A stretch of DNA of 64,000 nt from Cristatella mucedo (taxonomy: Eukaryota; Bryozoa; Phylactolaemata; Cristatellidae), in NCBI GenBank assembly GCA_009760855.2, contig WPIO01000008.1, positions 6,299,501 to 6,363,500 on the forward strand, in the 5' to 3' direction. The position numbers and the translations under genes are program-made. Shown piece after piece: positions 36,637 through 49,680 of the stretch. The notes beneath the pieces were generated by a model, which searched no databases, had not been told where the DNA came from, and saw only the letters and a list, made by a program, of their open reading frames with translations. How positions within the stretch are numbered: position 1 is the first letter of the stretch; each line of letters begins with the position of its first letter.

Positions 36637-38506
36637 ATGTTGATGTTGGAAAAGAGGCTCAGTACGCCAGTTCGAACGTATGCAGCTACTACTGTGACAG
36701 CTGCAGTTGCTGCAGCGTTGCTGTCCTCTACTTATTTCGTCAGGGCACGACCTCAGGAACCACCTGCAGCTGTGAAGTTTAGTACTGCCAGCGTTTGCAA
36801 ATGGTTGAAACGATCACTTCAAGCTGCAACGTATTCTGGCCAATTTCCTTAGTTCCGATGGCAACGTAAAGCACTGACCCACTGTTTAGATCTGTTAACG
36901 AGAACGGCCAAACGTAATCAAACAAATCTCATAGCTTCTGCTGATAGATGAATGATAAGTCATACTTGCTATTGAGACTTCATTCAACTGGCAATGACAT
37001 TATGACTGAATAGTGACCTTCCATGCCATTAAATAGCTCTTTCAGGAAAGAGTTGATAACATTGCATTTGTGCTGTCGGCGGCTAGATTAGTGGCCTAAT
37101 TGACGCTTTAAATACCACCTGTGTGCTCAATAGCTAGCAAGGCTGTAGGTATGTCTATTACTTGGATCTCAATGACTGGGGTCCTAAGCAATGGTAGTTG
37201 TTCGTTAACAGCAGTGGTTTTACTAGAGGGCTTGAACACATAGGTTTAAATTTGCCGAATTATTCACGTTCTAAATGTCAGTGTCGTGGCTTTCCACTTT
37301 AAACTCGTGCATTGACATCTACCAAGGCTACGAATATTTCAAGGCTCTAACAAGTGCTGTAACTTGAACTTACACTGACTGTGAAGCTGCAAAATTAGGT
37401 ACTGTAGAAAAAGTCGCTAAGGTTCTTGGCACAAAGTCTTATTGGAATGTACCAATTTCTATCACTTTGTGCAGCAGCAAAACTTTGGATATCTAAAGAC
37501 TAGGTCGCAACAGAACCTAAGCATAGGTGCTCCAGTTGGCCAAGAAGTTTGATGCATATCGTAATCCGAGTTTGGACAGTTACCTTTGAGTCAGGTACAA
37601 AATGTCGGGTACTGCCCTAAAGCGAAGGGATGAGCCTTTAGCTTTGGTTTTTTGCACAGAAGCTCCCCCACGATAGCAGTTCAGCATGGTGTGCATGCAA
37701 CTACTACGTTCGCTTTAGGGCATAGCACTGGTTAAAAAAAAAAACTATTCGACTGTTTACCGGTGTGCATTGAATTGACGTAGTCGAAGTATACGTCGCT
37801 TGGGTTTCGAAAAGTGTGCCGTCTGGCATCGTGTTTTCGGTTGAAATCGGTGCCTGTAAGAACCATGTGAAACGTTTATTTGCATGTCTTAAAAAAAATT
37901 AGCGGAGCACAAGCATTAGCTCTTTCACTGAAATTGCTACGATGAAAAGAGCCTATCCTGCTTTTTCCATATATGTCTCTAGCTATAAAGGCAGTTGCTG
38001 ATAAAAAGACTGTGTACAGCTTAAATAACTTCTAAATTATTGTCGGGGCATAACACTTCTGATGTAAGTACTATTTTATCTGTCGTATTCTCATGCATCT
38101 GTAGTCGAGCGAAAGCAATTCACTGCAGTCGTCCTATTTATTGCTTGGTTTTCGAAAGAAATAGGAGTATCAATGTGACATGAAGTGGTCACTTGCAGTC
38201 AGCTTAAACGAGAGGGACATGGCTTTGACTGTAGTGGGATTTTAAATTTAGCAATCGTGGTGTCTGATTCAACTGATTGTGATTGTTTTTTAAAGTTTCA
38301 TTGATACAACCGAAAATGTTCCATCAATTGAAGCCTTGAAATTAAAAGTAATTCGCAGCGTTCTGCACAGCAGGTGAAAGAACATGAACCTAGATTATGT
38401 CTCGTTTAAAAAACTGAATAGTGTCGCCTCAACTGTGCTGCTCGTTGTCGAACTAAGTATCGTCTGCAAAATTTCTATACATGCAGTATATTTGTAGGTC
38501 CTGTTA
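36637..38506. repeat. Monomer 15, class A
   Basis: 1870 bp. GGTTGTGGAAAAAAAC is replaced by a run of eleven A bases at about 37734. Confidence 0.95.
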
Positions 38507-40226
38507 ACGTTGATGTCTGAAAAGAGGCTCAGTACGCCAGTTCGTACTTATGCAGCTACTACTGTGACAACTGCAGTCGCTCCTGCCGTGCTGTCCTCTA
38601 CTTATTTCGTCAGGGCATGACCTCATTAACCTTTTGCAGTTGTGAAGTTTGGTGATACTAGTGTTTCCTAACGGTTGAAGCAATCACTGTAAGCAGCAAC
38701 GTATTCTGGCCAATCTCCGTAGTTCAGATGGCAACGTTAAGCACTCTCGCCTTGCTTAGATCAATTGACGAGAAAAGCCAAACGTAAGGAAACAAGTCAT
38801 ACAGTTCTGCTGATACATCAACGATAGTTCCGATGGCAATGCTAGGCACTCACGCCCTATTTAGATCTATAACCTTGAACAGCCAAACGTTAAGAAACAA
38901 GTCTCACAGTTTCTGCTGATACATCAACGATAAGTTATTCTTCCTGTAGAGGCGTTTTTCAATTGGCAATAATTACTTTGCATTATTCACGTTCTAAATG
39001 GTGCTCGTAGCATCCTAATTTAAACTCGTGCATTGATATGTAGGAATGCTTAGAATGTTACAAGGCTGTAAGAAGTGCTTAAACGTAAACTTACACTGAT
39101 TGTGAAACTGCAAAATCAGGTGTTAGACAAACAATTGCTTACGTTCTTGGTACACAATTGAATATGAATGTACCGATTTCAATAACTTTGCATAGAAGCA
39201 GCATATTTGCTATCTAATGACTAGGTCGCAACTGAACCTACACATAGGTGCTCTGCAGTGCCAAGAAGTTTGATGCATCTCGTAATCTGATATTAAACAA
39301 TTACCCTGGATTCAGGTAGAAAATGATGGTTACTGCCCTGAAGCAAAGGGATGAGCAATCAGATTTGGTTTCTCTCATGGAAGATTCTTCACAAAAGCAG
39401 TTCAGCAGGGAGTGCATGAAACTACTCCGTTCGCTTTAGGGCGTAGCACTGGTTGCGGAAAAAATATTCGACAGTTTACCGGTGTACTTTGTATTGAAGT
39501 AGTCGAAGTATACGTCGCTTGGGTTTCGAAAAGTGTTGCGTCAGGCACTGTGCTTGATGTTGAAATCGGTGCCTGTAAGAAACGTGGGAAAAACCTAATC
39601 GTATTTCTTAAAAAAGAAAACACCAGAGCACTGGCGTTCGCTCTATCACTGAAATTGCAGCGATGAAAGTAGATGATCCCGCTTATTCGATATATATATG
39701 TTTAGCTATTAGGCAGTTGCTGATAAAATGACTGTGTGTACAGCTTAAGAAACTTCTAAGTTAATGTCATTGCATAAACCTTACGAGGAAAGTCCCATTA
39801 TATTTGTCGTCATCTCATGTATCAGTAGTGTAGTGAAAGCAATTCACAGCGGTCCTTACTTGCTGCTGGTGTTTGAAAGAAACTGGAATATCAACGTGAC
39901 TAAAAATGGTCGCGTTTAGTCAGCTTAATCAAGAGGGTCATTGCTATGACTGTAGGAGGAAAATTAAGATTCGAGGTGTCTGATTCAACAGATTGTGCTA
40001 GTTTTTGAAAGTTTCATTGGTACAGTCAAAAAAACGTGCTGTCATTCGAATCCTTGAAACTAAAGTTGATTCCCAGCGTCCTGCATAGCAGGTGAGAGAA
40101 CATGAAATTGGATTATGTCTCGCTGAAAGAACCGAATAGAGACGTCTTAGCCGTGCTGCTAGTTGTCGAACTAGGAATCAGCTGCAAAAAAATTCTCTAA
40201 ATGCAGTATAATTGTAGCTCCTGTTA
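38507..40226. repeat. Monomer 16, class B with 249-bp deletion
   Basis: 1720 bp. At 38970/38971 AATTGGCAAT is joined directly to AATTACTTTG. The 249 bp normally between them are missing, with AAT-type microhomology at the join. Confidence 0.95.
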
Positions 40227-42094
40227 ATGTTGATGTTGGAAAAGAGGCTCAGTACGCCAGTTCGAACGTATGCAGCTACTACTGTGACAGCTGCAGTTGC
40301 TGCAGCGTTGCTGTCCTCTACTTATTTCGTCAGGGCACGACCTCAGGAACCACCTGCAGCTGTGAAGTTTAGTACTGCCAGCGTTTGCAAATGGTTGAAA
40401 CGATCACTTCAAGCTGCAACGTATTCTGGCCAATTTCCTTAGTTCCGATGGCAACGTAAAGCACTGACCCACTGTTTAGATCTGTTAACGAGAACGGCCA
40501 AACGTAATCAAACAAATCTCATAGCTTCTGCTGATAGATGAATGATAAGTCATACTTGCTATTGAGACTTCATTCAACTGACAATGACATTATGACTGAA
40601 TAGTGACCTTCCATGCCATTAAATAGCTCTTTCAGGAAAGAGTTGATAACATTGCATTTGTGCTGTCGGCGGCTAGATTAGTGGCCTAATTGACGCTTTA
40701 AATACCACCTGTGTGCTCAATAGCTAGCAAGGCTGTAGGTATGTCTATTACTTGGATCTCAATGACTGGGGTCCTAAGCAATGGTAGTTGTTCGTTAACA
40801 GCAGTGGTTTTACTAGAGGGCTTGAACACATAGGTTTAAATTTGCCGAATTATTCACGTTCTAAATGTCAGTGTCGTGGCTTTCCACTTTAAACTCGTGC
40901 ATTGACATCTACCAAGGCTACGAATATTTCAAGGCTCTAACAAGTGCTGTAACTTGAACTTACACTGACTGTGAAGCTGCAAAATTAGGTACTGTAGAAA
41001 AAGTCGCTAAGGTTCTTGGCACAAAGTCTTATTGGAATGTACCAATTTCTATCACTTTGTGCAGCAGCAAAACTTTGGATATCTAAAGACTAGGTCGCAA
41101 CAGAACCTAAGCATAGGTGCTCTAGTTGGCCAAGAAGTTTGATGCATATCGTAATCCGAGTTTGGACAGTTACATTCGAGTCAGGTACAAAATGTCGGGT
41201 ACTGCCCTAAAGCTAAGGGATGAGCCATTAGCTTTGGTTTTTCGCATAGAAGCTCCCACACGATAGCAGTTCAGCATGGTGTGCATGCAACTACTACGTT
41301 CGCTTTAGGGCATAGCACTGGTTGTGGAAAAAAACTATTCGACTGTTTACCGGTGTGCATTGAATTGACGTAGTCGAAGTATACGTCGCTTGGGTTTCGA
41401 AAAGTGTGCCATCTGGCATCGTGTTTTCGGTTGAAGTCGGTGCCTGTAAGAAGCATGTGAAACGTTTATTTGCATGTCTTAAAAAAAATTAGCGGAGCAC
41501 AAGCATTACCTCTTTCACTGAAATTGCTACGATGAAAAGAGCCTATCCTGCTTTTTCCATATATGTCTCTAGCTATAAGGGCAGTTGCTGATAAAAAGAC
41601 TGTGTACAGCTTTAATAACTTCTAAATTATTGTCGGGGCATAACACTTCTGATGTAAGTACTATTTTATCTGTCGTATTCTCATGCATCTGTAGTCGAGC
41701 GAAAGAAATTCACTGCAGTCTATATTTAATGCTTGGTTTTCGAAAGAAATAGGAGTATCAATGTGACATGAAGTGGTCACTTGCAGTCAGCTTAAACGAG
41801 AGGGACATGGCTTTGACTGTAGTGGGATTTTAAATTTAGCAATCGTGGTGTCTGATTCAACTGATTGTGATTGTTTTTTAAAGTTTCATTGATACAACCG
41901 AAAATGTTCCATCAATTGAAGCCTTGAAATTAAAAGTAATTCGCAGCGTTCTGCACAGCAGGTGAAAGAACATGAACCTAGATTATGTCTCGTTTAAAAA
42001 ACTGAATAGTGTCGCCTCAACTGTGCTGCTCGTTGTCGAACTAAGTATCGTCTGCAAAATTTCTATACATGCAGTATATTTGTAGGTCCTGTTA
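40227..42094. repeat. Monomer 17, class A
   Basis: 1868 bp. Carries the private variant GCAGTCTATATTTAATGC near 41717, which reappears only in monomer 20. Confidence 0.95.
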
Positions 42095-44068
42095 ACGTTG
42101 ATGTCTGAAAAGAGGCTCAGTACGCCAGTTCGTACTTATGCAGCTACTACTGTGACAACTGCAGTCGCTCCTGCCGTGCTGTCCTCTACTTATTTCGCCA
42201 GGGCATGACCTCATTAACCTTTTGCAGTTGTGAAGTTTGGTAATACTAGTGTTTCCTAACGGTTGAAGCAATCACTGTAAGCAGCAGCAACGTATTCTGG
42301 CCAATCTCCGTAGTTCAGATGGCAACGTTAAGCACTCTCGCCTTGCTTAGATCAATTGACGAGAAAAGCCAAACGTAAGGAAACAAGTCATACGGTTTCT
42401 GCTGATACATCAACGATAGTTCCGATGGCAATGTTAGGCACTCACGCCCTATTTAGATCTATAACCTTGAACAGCCAAACGTTAAGAAACAAGTCTCACA
42501 GTTTCTGCTGATACATCAACGATAAGTTATTCTTCCTGTAGAGGCGTTTTTTTCAATTGGCAATGACTTTATGACTGAAGAGTGACCTTCCTCGCCATTA
42601 AATAGCTCTTTCAGGAAAGAGTTGATAACATTGCATATTTGCAGTCGGCGGCCAGTTTAGTGGCCTAATTGATGCTTTAAATAACGCCCGTGTGCTCAAT
42701 AGCTAGCAAGGCTCAAGGTATGTCAATTACTTGGAACTCGATGACTGGGCTCTTAATCAATCATAGCTGACGTTTACAGCAGTGCTTTTACTACAGGGCT
42801 TAAACACACATGCTTGAATTACTTTGCATTATTCACGTTCTAAATGGTGCTCGTAGCATCCTAATTTAAACTCGTGCATTGATATGTAGGAATGCTAAGA
42901 ATGTTACAAGGCTGTAAGAAGTGCTTAAACGTAAACTTACACTGATTGTGAAACTGCAAAATAAGGTGTTAGACAAACAATTGCTGACGTTCTTGGTACA
43001 CAATTGAATATGAATGTACCGATTTCAATAACTTTGCATAGAAGCAGCATATTTGCTATCTAATGACTAGGTCGCAACTGAACCTACACATAGGTGCTCT
43101 GCAGTGCCAAGAAGTTTGATGCATCTCGTAATCTGATATTAAACAATTACCCTGGATTCAGGTAGAAAATGATGGTTACTGCCCTGAAGCAAAGGGATGA
43201 GCAATCAGATTTGGTTTCTCTCATGGAAGATTCTTCACAAAAGCAGTTCAGCAGGGAGTGCATGAAACTACTCCGTTCGCTTTAGGGCGTAGCACTGGTT
43301 GCGGAAAAAATATTCGACAGTTTACCGGTGTACTTTGTATTGAAGTAGTCGAAGTATACGTCGCTTGGGTTTCGAAAAGTGTTGCGTCAGGCACTGTGCT
43401 TGCTGTTGAAATCGGTGCCTGTAAGAAACGTGGGAAAAGCCTAATCGTATTTCTTAAAAAAGAAAATACCAGAGCACTGGCGTTCGCTCTATCACTGAAA
43501 TTGCAGCAATGAAAGTAGCCGATCCCGCTTATTCCATATATATATGTTTAGCTATTAGGCAGTTGCTGATAAAATGACTGTGTGTAAAGCTTAAGAAACA
43601 TTTAAGTTAATGTCGTTGCATATACCTTACGAGGAAAGTACCATCGTATTTGTCGTCATCTCATGTATCAGTAGTGTAGTGAAAGCAATTCACAGCTGTC
43701 CATATTTACTGCTGGTGTTTGAAAGAAATTGGATTATCGACGTGACTAAAAGTGGTCGCGTGTAGTCAGATTAATCTAGAGAGTCAGTGCTGTGACTGTA
43801 GGAGGAAAATAAAGAATCGAGGTGTCTGATTCAACAGGTTGTGCTAGTTTTTGAAAGTTTCATTGGTACAGTCAAAAACGTGCTGTCAGTCGAATCCTGG
43901 AAACTAAAATTGATTCGCAGCTTACTGCATAGCAGGTGAGAGAACACGAAATGGGATTATCTCTCGCTGAAAGAACCGACTAGAGACGTCTCAGCCGTAC
44001 TGCTAGTTGTCGAACTAGGAATCAGCTGCAAACATTCTCTAAATGCAGTATAATTGTAGCTCCTGTTA
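42095..44068. repeat. Monomer 18, class B, last of the HOR core
   Basis: 1974 bp. From about 43500 the tail departs from other B copies (CAATGAAAGTAGCCGATCC in place of CGATGAAAGTAGATGATCC), marking the right edge of the homogenised zone. Confidence 0.94.
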
Positions 44069-46009
44069 ATGTTGATGAAAGAAAAGAGGCTCAGTACGCC
44101 AGTTCGAACGTATGCAGCTACTACTGTGACAGCTGCAGTTGCTGCAGCTTTGCTGTCCTCTACTTATTTCGTCAGGGCAAGACCTCAAGAACCATATTCA
44201 GCTGTGGCGTTTAGTACTGCCAGCGTTTCCCAGTGATTGAAACGATCACTACGAGCTGCAACGTATTCTGGCCGATTTCCGCTGTTCCGATGGCAACGTT
44301 AAGCACTCTCGCCCTGTCTAGAACTATGAACGAGAACTGCCAAACGTTAGGGAACAACTCTCACAATTTCTGCTAATACATCAACGATAGTTCCTGATGG
44401 CATCGATAGGCCTTAACGCCCTATTTAGATCTATGACAGTGAACAGCCTAACGTAAAGAAACAAGTGTCACAGTTTCTGCTGATACATTACTCTTAAGTT
44501 GTTCTTCATAGAGAGACTTTCTTCAATTGGCAATGATATTATGACTGGAGAGTGACCTTCCAAGCAATTAAATAGCTCTTTTAGTAAAGAGTTGATGACA
44601 TTGCATATTTGCAGTCTGTGGCTAGTTTAGTTGCCTAATTGATGCATCAAATAACGCTCGTGTGCTCACTACCTAGCAAGGCTCAAGTATGTCAATTACT
44701 TTGAACTCGATGACTTGGGTCGTAAGCAATAGTTGTTTTCGTTAACAGCAGTGCTTTTCCTAGGGGGCTTGAACACACAGGTTCAATTGTGTCGCATTCA
44801 CCACGTTCTAAATGGCAGGCTCGTAGTTTCCTAATTTAAACCCGTGCATTGACATCTAGGAAGGCTAAGAATGTTTCACGGCTCGAACAAGTGCTTCAAC
44901 TTAAACTTACACTGATAGTGAAACTGCAAAATAAGGTGTTAGACAACGAGTTGCTGAGGTTCTTGGTACAAAAGGAATGTACCGATTTCTATAATTTTGC
45001 AAAGAAGCAGCAATTTTGAAATCTAATGACTGAATCGCAACCGAACCTAAAAATAGGTGCTCCAATATGCATAGACGTGTGACTCATATCGTAATCTGAT
45101 ATTCAACGGTTACCCTGGATTCAGATAAAAAATAATAGTTACTGCCCTAAGGCAAAGGGATGAGCCATCAGATTTGGTTTTTCTCATGGAAGATTCCTCA
45201 CGAAAGCAGTTCAGCATGGAGTGCATGAAACTACACCGTTCGCTTTAGGGCATAGCTGTGGTTTCGGAAAAGAATATTCGACAGTTTACCTGTGTACTTT
45301 GTATTGACGAAGTCGAAGTATTTGTCGCTTGGGTTTCGAAAAGTGTGGCGTCAGGCACTGTGCTTGCAGTTGAAATCAGTGTCTGTAAAAAATAGGAAAT
45401 AATTTATCCGCATTTCCTAAAAAGCAGATACCAGAGCACCAGCGTTGGCTCTATCTGTGAAATTGCTACGATGAAAAGAGCCGATCCCGCTTATTCCATA
45501 TATGTGTTTAGCTATAAGAGCAGTCGCTGATAAAATGACTGTGTGTTCAGCCTAAATAATTTTTAAATTAATGTCGGGGCATAAACCTAACGATGTAGGT
45601 ACCATTTTATTTATCGTCATCTCACGTATCAGTAGTCTAGTGAAAGCATTCATAGCAGTATATATTCACAGCTGGTGTTTGAAAGAAATAGGAGTATCAG
45701 CCTGGCTAAAAGTGGTCACTTGAAGTCAGCTTAAACGAGAGGGACATTGCTTTGACTAGAGCAGAAAAGTTAAGTATCGTTGTGCTACTTTTTAAAAGTT
45801 TCATTGGCACAGTCAAATAATAACTGTCAGTGGAATCCTTGAAACTAAAATTGATTCGCCGCGTCCTGTGTAGCAGACGAGAGAAAACGAAATTGGATTA
45901 TGTCTCGCTGAATAAACCGAATAGAGACGTCTCAGCCGTGCTGCTAGTTGTCGAACAAGGAATCAGCTGCAAAAATTCTCTACATGCATTATAATTGTAG
46001 CTCCTGTTA
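44069..46009. repeat. Monomer 19, class C
   Basis: 1941 bp. Near copy of monomers 5 and 22. Confidence 0.94.
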
Positions 46010-47711
46010 ATGTTGATGAAAGAAAAGAGGCTCAGTACGCCAGTTCGAACGTATGCAGCTACTACTGTGACAGCTGCAGTTGCTGCAGCATTGCTGTCCT
46101 CTACTTATTTTGTCAGGGCACGACCTCAAGAACCATTTGCAGCTGTGACGTTTAGTACTGCCAGCGTTTGCAAATGGTTGAAACGATCACTTCAAGCTGC
46201 AACGTATTCTGGCCAATTTTCGCTTTTCCGATGGCAAACGTGAAGCATTCTGTCCCTGATTAGAACTATAAACGAGAAACGCCAAACGTTAGGGAACAAC
46301 TCTCACAATTTCTGCTAATACATAAACGATAGTTCCTGATGGCATCGATAGGCCTTAACGCCCTATTTAGATTATGACAGTGAACAGCCTAACGTAAAGA
46401 AACAAGTCTCACAGTTTCTGCTGATACATTACTCTTATGTTTTTCTTCCTAGAGAGACTTTCTTCAATTGGCATTGACATTACGACTGAAGAGTGACCTT
46501 CCAAGCCAATTAATAGCTCTTTTAGTAAAGAGTTGATGACATTGCATATTTGCAGTCTGTGGCTAGTTTAGTTGCCTAATTGATGCATCAAATAAAGCTG
46601 GTGTGCTCACTACCTAGCAAGGCTCAAGTATGTCATTTACTTCGACATCGATGAGTGGGGTCTTGAGCAATCGTAGTTTTCGTTAACAGCAGTGCTATTA
46701 CTTGAGGGCTCGAACACACCGGTTCAATGGTTTCGCATTATTATAGTTCTAAATGGTAAGTTGTAGCTTCCTAATTTTAACACGTGCATTTACAGCTACG
46801 AAGGCTAAGAAAATTTCATGGCTCTAACAAGTGTAGCAACTAAAACTTTTACTGATTGTGAAACTGCAAAATTAGGTATTATATATTAAGTTGCTAAGGT
46901 TCTTGGTACCAAGCTTTGAAGGAAAGCACTGATTTCTATGACTTTAAGTGGAAGCAGCATATTTGACATCTAAAGACTAGATCCTAACTATACCTAAGCA
47001 TGGGCTCTCCAGTAAGCCAGGAAGTTTGGTTTACATCGTAATCCGATATTGGACAGTTACCCTGGATTCAGGAAAAAAATGACGGTTGCTGCCCTAAAGC
47101 GAAGGGATAAGCCATCAGATTAGTTTTCTTTTATGGAAGCTTCTCCACGAATGTAGTTCAGTATGGAGTGCATGGACCTATACAGCTCGCTTTAGGGCAT
47201 AGCACTGGTTCCGGAAAAAAATATCCGACAGTTTACCGGTGTACTTTCTATTGACATAGTTGAAGTATACGTCGGTAGAGTTTCGAAAAGAGTGGCTTCA
47301 AGCATCGTGTTTGCAGTTGGACTCGGTGCCTGTAAGACAAAAGGAAAATATTTATTTGCAATTCTTTAAAAAGAAAATACCAGATCACTGGCGTTAGCTC
47401 TTTCACTGAAATTGCAGCTATGAAAATAGCTGATCCTGCTTATTCCATATATGTGTTCAGCTATACAGGCAGTTGCTGACATAGTGACTTTGCGTGCAGC
47501 CTAAATAACTTCTAAATTATTGTCGGGGCATAACACTTCTGATGTAAGTACTATTTTATCTGTCGTATTCTCATGCATCTGTAGTCGAGCGAAAGAAATT
47601 CACTGCAGTCTATATTTAATGCTTGGTTTTCGAAAGAAATAGGAGTATCAATGTGACATGAAGTGGTCACTTGCAGTCAGCTTAAACGAGAGGGACATGG
47701 CTTTGACTGTA
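46010..47711. repeat. Monomer 20, mosaic and shortened
   Basis: 1702 bp. A/C-like start; then class D sequence shared with monomer 23 (about 46690-47500); then about 210 bp that match 41607-41820 of monomer 17, private variants included. At about 47713 the join CTGTAG/CGTTGATG skips roughly 270 bp. Confidence 0.92.
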
Positions 47712-49680
47712 GCGTTGATGTCTGAAAAGAGGCTCAGTACGCCTGTTTGTACTTATGCAGCTACTACTGTGACAACTGCAGTCGCTCCTGCCGTGCTGTC
47801 CTCTACTTATTTCGTCAGGGCATGACCTCATTAACCTTTTGCAGTTGTGAAGTTTGGTGATACTAGTGTTTCCTAACGGTTGAAGCAATCACTGTAAGCA
47901 GCAACGTATTCTGGCCAATCTCCGTAGTTCAGATGGCAACGTTAAGCACTCTCGCCTTGCTTAGATCAATTGACGAGAAAAGCCAAACGTAAGAAAACAA
48001 GTCATACAGTTTCTGCTGATACATCAACGATAGTTCCGATGGCAAGGTTAGGCACTCACGCCCTATTTAGATCTATAACCTTAAACAGCCAAACGTTAAG
48101 AAACAAGTCTCACAGTTTCTGCTGATACATCAACGATAAGTTATTCTTCCTGTAGAGGCGTTTTTCAATTGGCAATGACTTTATTACTGAAGAGTGACCT
48201 TCCTCGCCATTAAATAGCTCTTTCAGGAAAGAGTTGATAACATTGGATATTTGCAGTCGGCGGCCAGTTTAGTGGCCTAATTGATGCTTTAATTAACGCC
48301 CGTGTGCTCAATAGCTAGCAAGGCTCAAGGTATGTCAATTACTTGGAACTCGATGACTGGGCTCTTAATCAATCATAGCTGACGTTTACAGCAGTGCTTT
48401 TACTACAGGGCTTAAACACACAGGCTTGAATTACTTTGCATTATTCACGTTCTAAATGGTGCTCGTAGCATCCTAATTTAAACTCGTGCATTGATATGTA
48501 GGAATGCTAAGAATGTTACAAGGCTGTAAGAAGTGCTTAAACGTAAACTTACACTGATTGTGAAACTGCAAAATCAGGTGTTAGACAAACAATTGCTGAC
48601 GTTCTTGGTACACAATTGAATATGAATGTACCGATTTCAATAACTTTGCATAGAAGCAGCATATTTGCTATCTAATGACTCGGTCGCAACTGAACCTACA
48701 CATAGGTGCTCTGCAGTGCCAAGAAGTTTGATGCATCTCGTAATCTGATATTAAACAATTACCCTGGATTCAGGTAGAAAATGATGGTTACTGCCCTGAA
48801 GCAAAGGGATGAGCAATCAGATTTGGTTTCTCTCATGGAAGATTCTTCACAAAAGCAGTTCAGCATGGAGTGCATGAAACTACTCCGTTCGCTTTAGGGC
48901 ATAGCACTGGTTGCGGAGAAAATATTCGACAGTTTACCGGTGTACTTTGTATTGAAGTAGTCGAAGTATACGTCGCTTGGGTTTCGAAAAGTGTTGCGTC
49001 AGGCAGTGTGCTTGATGTTGAAATCGGTGCCTGTAAGAAACGTGGGAAAAACCTAATCGTATTTCTTAAAAAAGAAAATACCAGAGCACTGGCGTTTGCT
49101 CTATCACTGAAATTGCAGCGATGAAAGTAGATGATCCCGCTTATTCGATATATATATGTTTAGCTATTAGGCAGTTGCTGATAAAATGACTGTGTGTACA
49201 GCTTAAGAAACTTCTAAGTTAATGTCATTGCATAAACCTTACGAGGAAAGTACCATTATATTTGTCGTCATCTCATGTATCAGTAGTGTAGTGAAAGCAA
49301 TTCACAGCGGTCCTTATTTGCTGCTGGTGTTTGAAAGAAACTGGAATATCAACGTGACTAAAAATGGTCGCGTGTAGTCAGCTTAATCAAGAGGGTCATT
49401 GCAATGACTGTAGGAGGAAAATTAAGATTCGAGGTGTCTGATTCAACAGATTGTGCTAGTTTTTGAAAGTTTCATTGGTACAGTCAAAAACGTGCTGTCA
49501 GTCGAATCCTGGAAACTAAAGTTGATTCCCAGCATTCTGCATAGCAGGTGAGAGAACACGAAATGGGATTATCTCTCGCTGAAAGAACCGACTAGAGACG
49601 TCTCAGCCGTACTGCTAGTTGTCGAACTAGGAATCAGCTGCAAACATTCTCTAAATGCAGTATAATTGTAGCTCCTGGTA
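47712..49680. repeat. Monomer 21, class B
   Basis: 1969 bp. An isolated B copy outside the HOR core, close to the core consensus. Confidence 0.94.
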
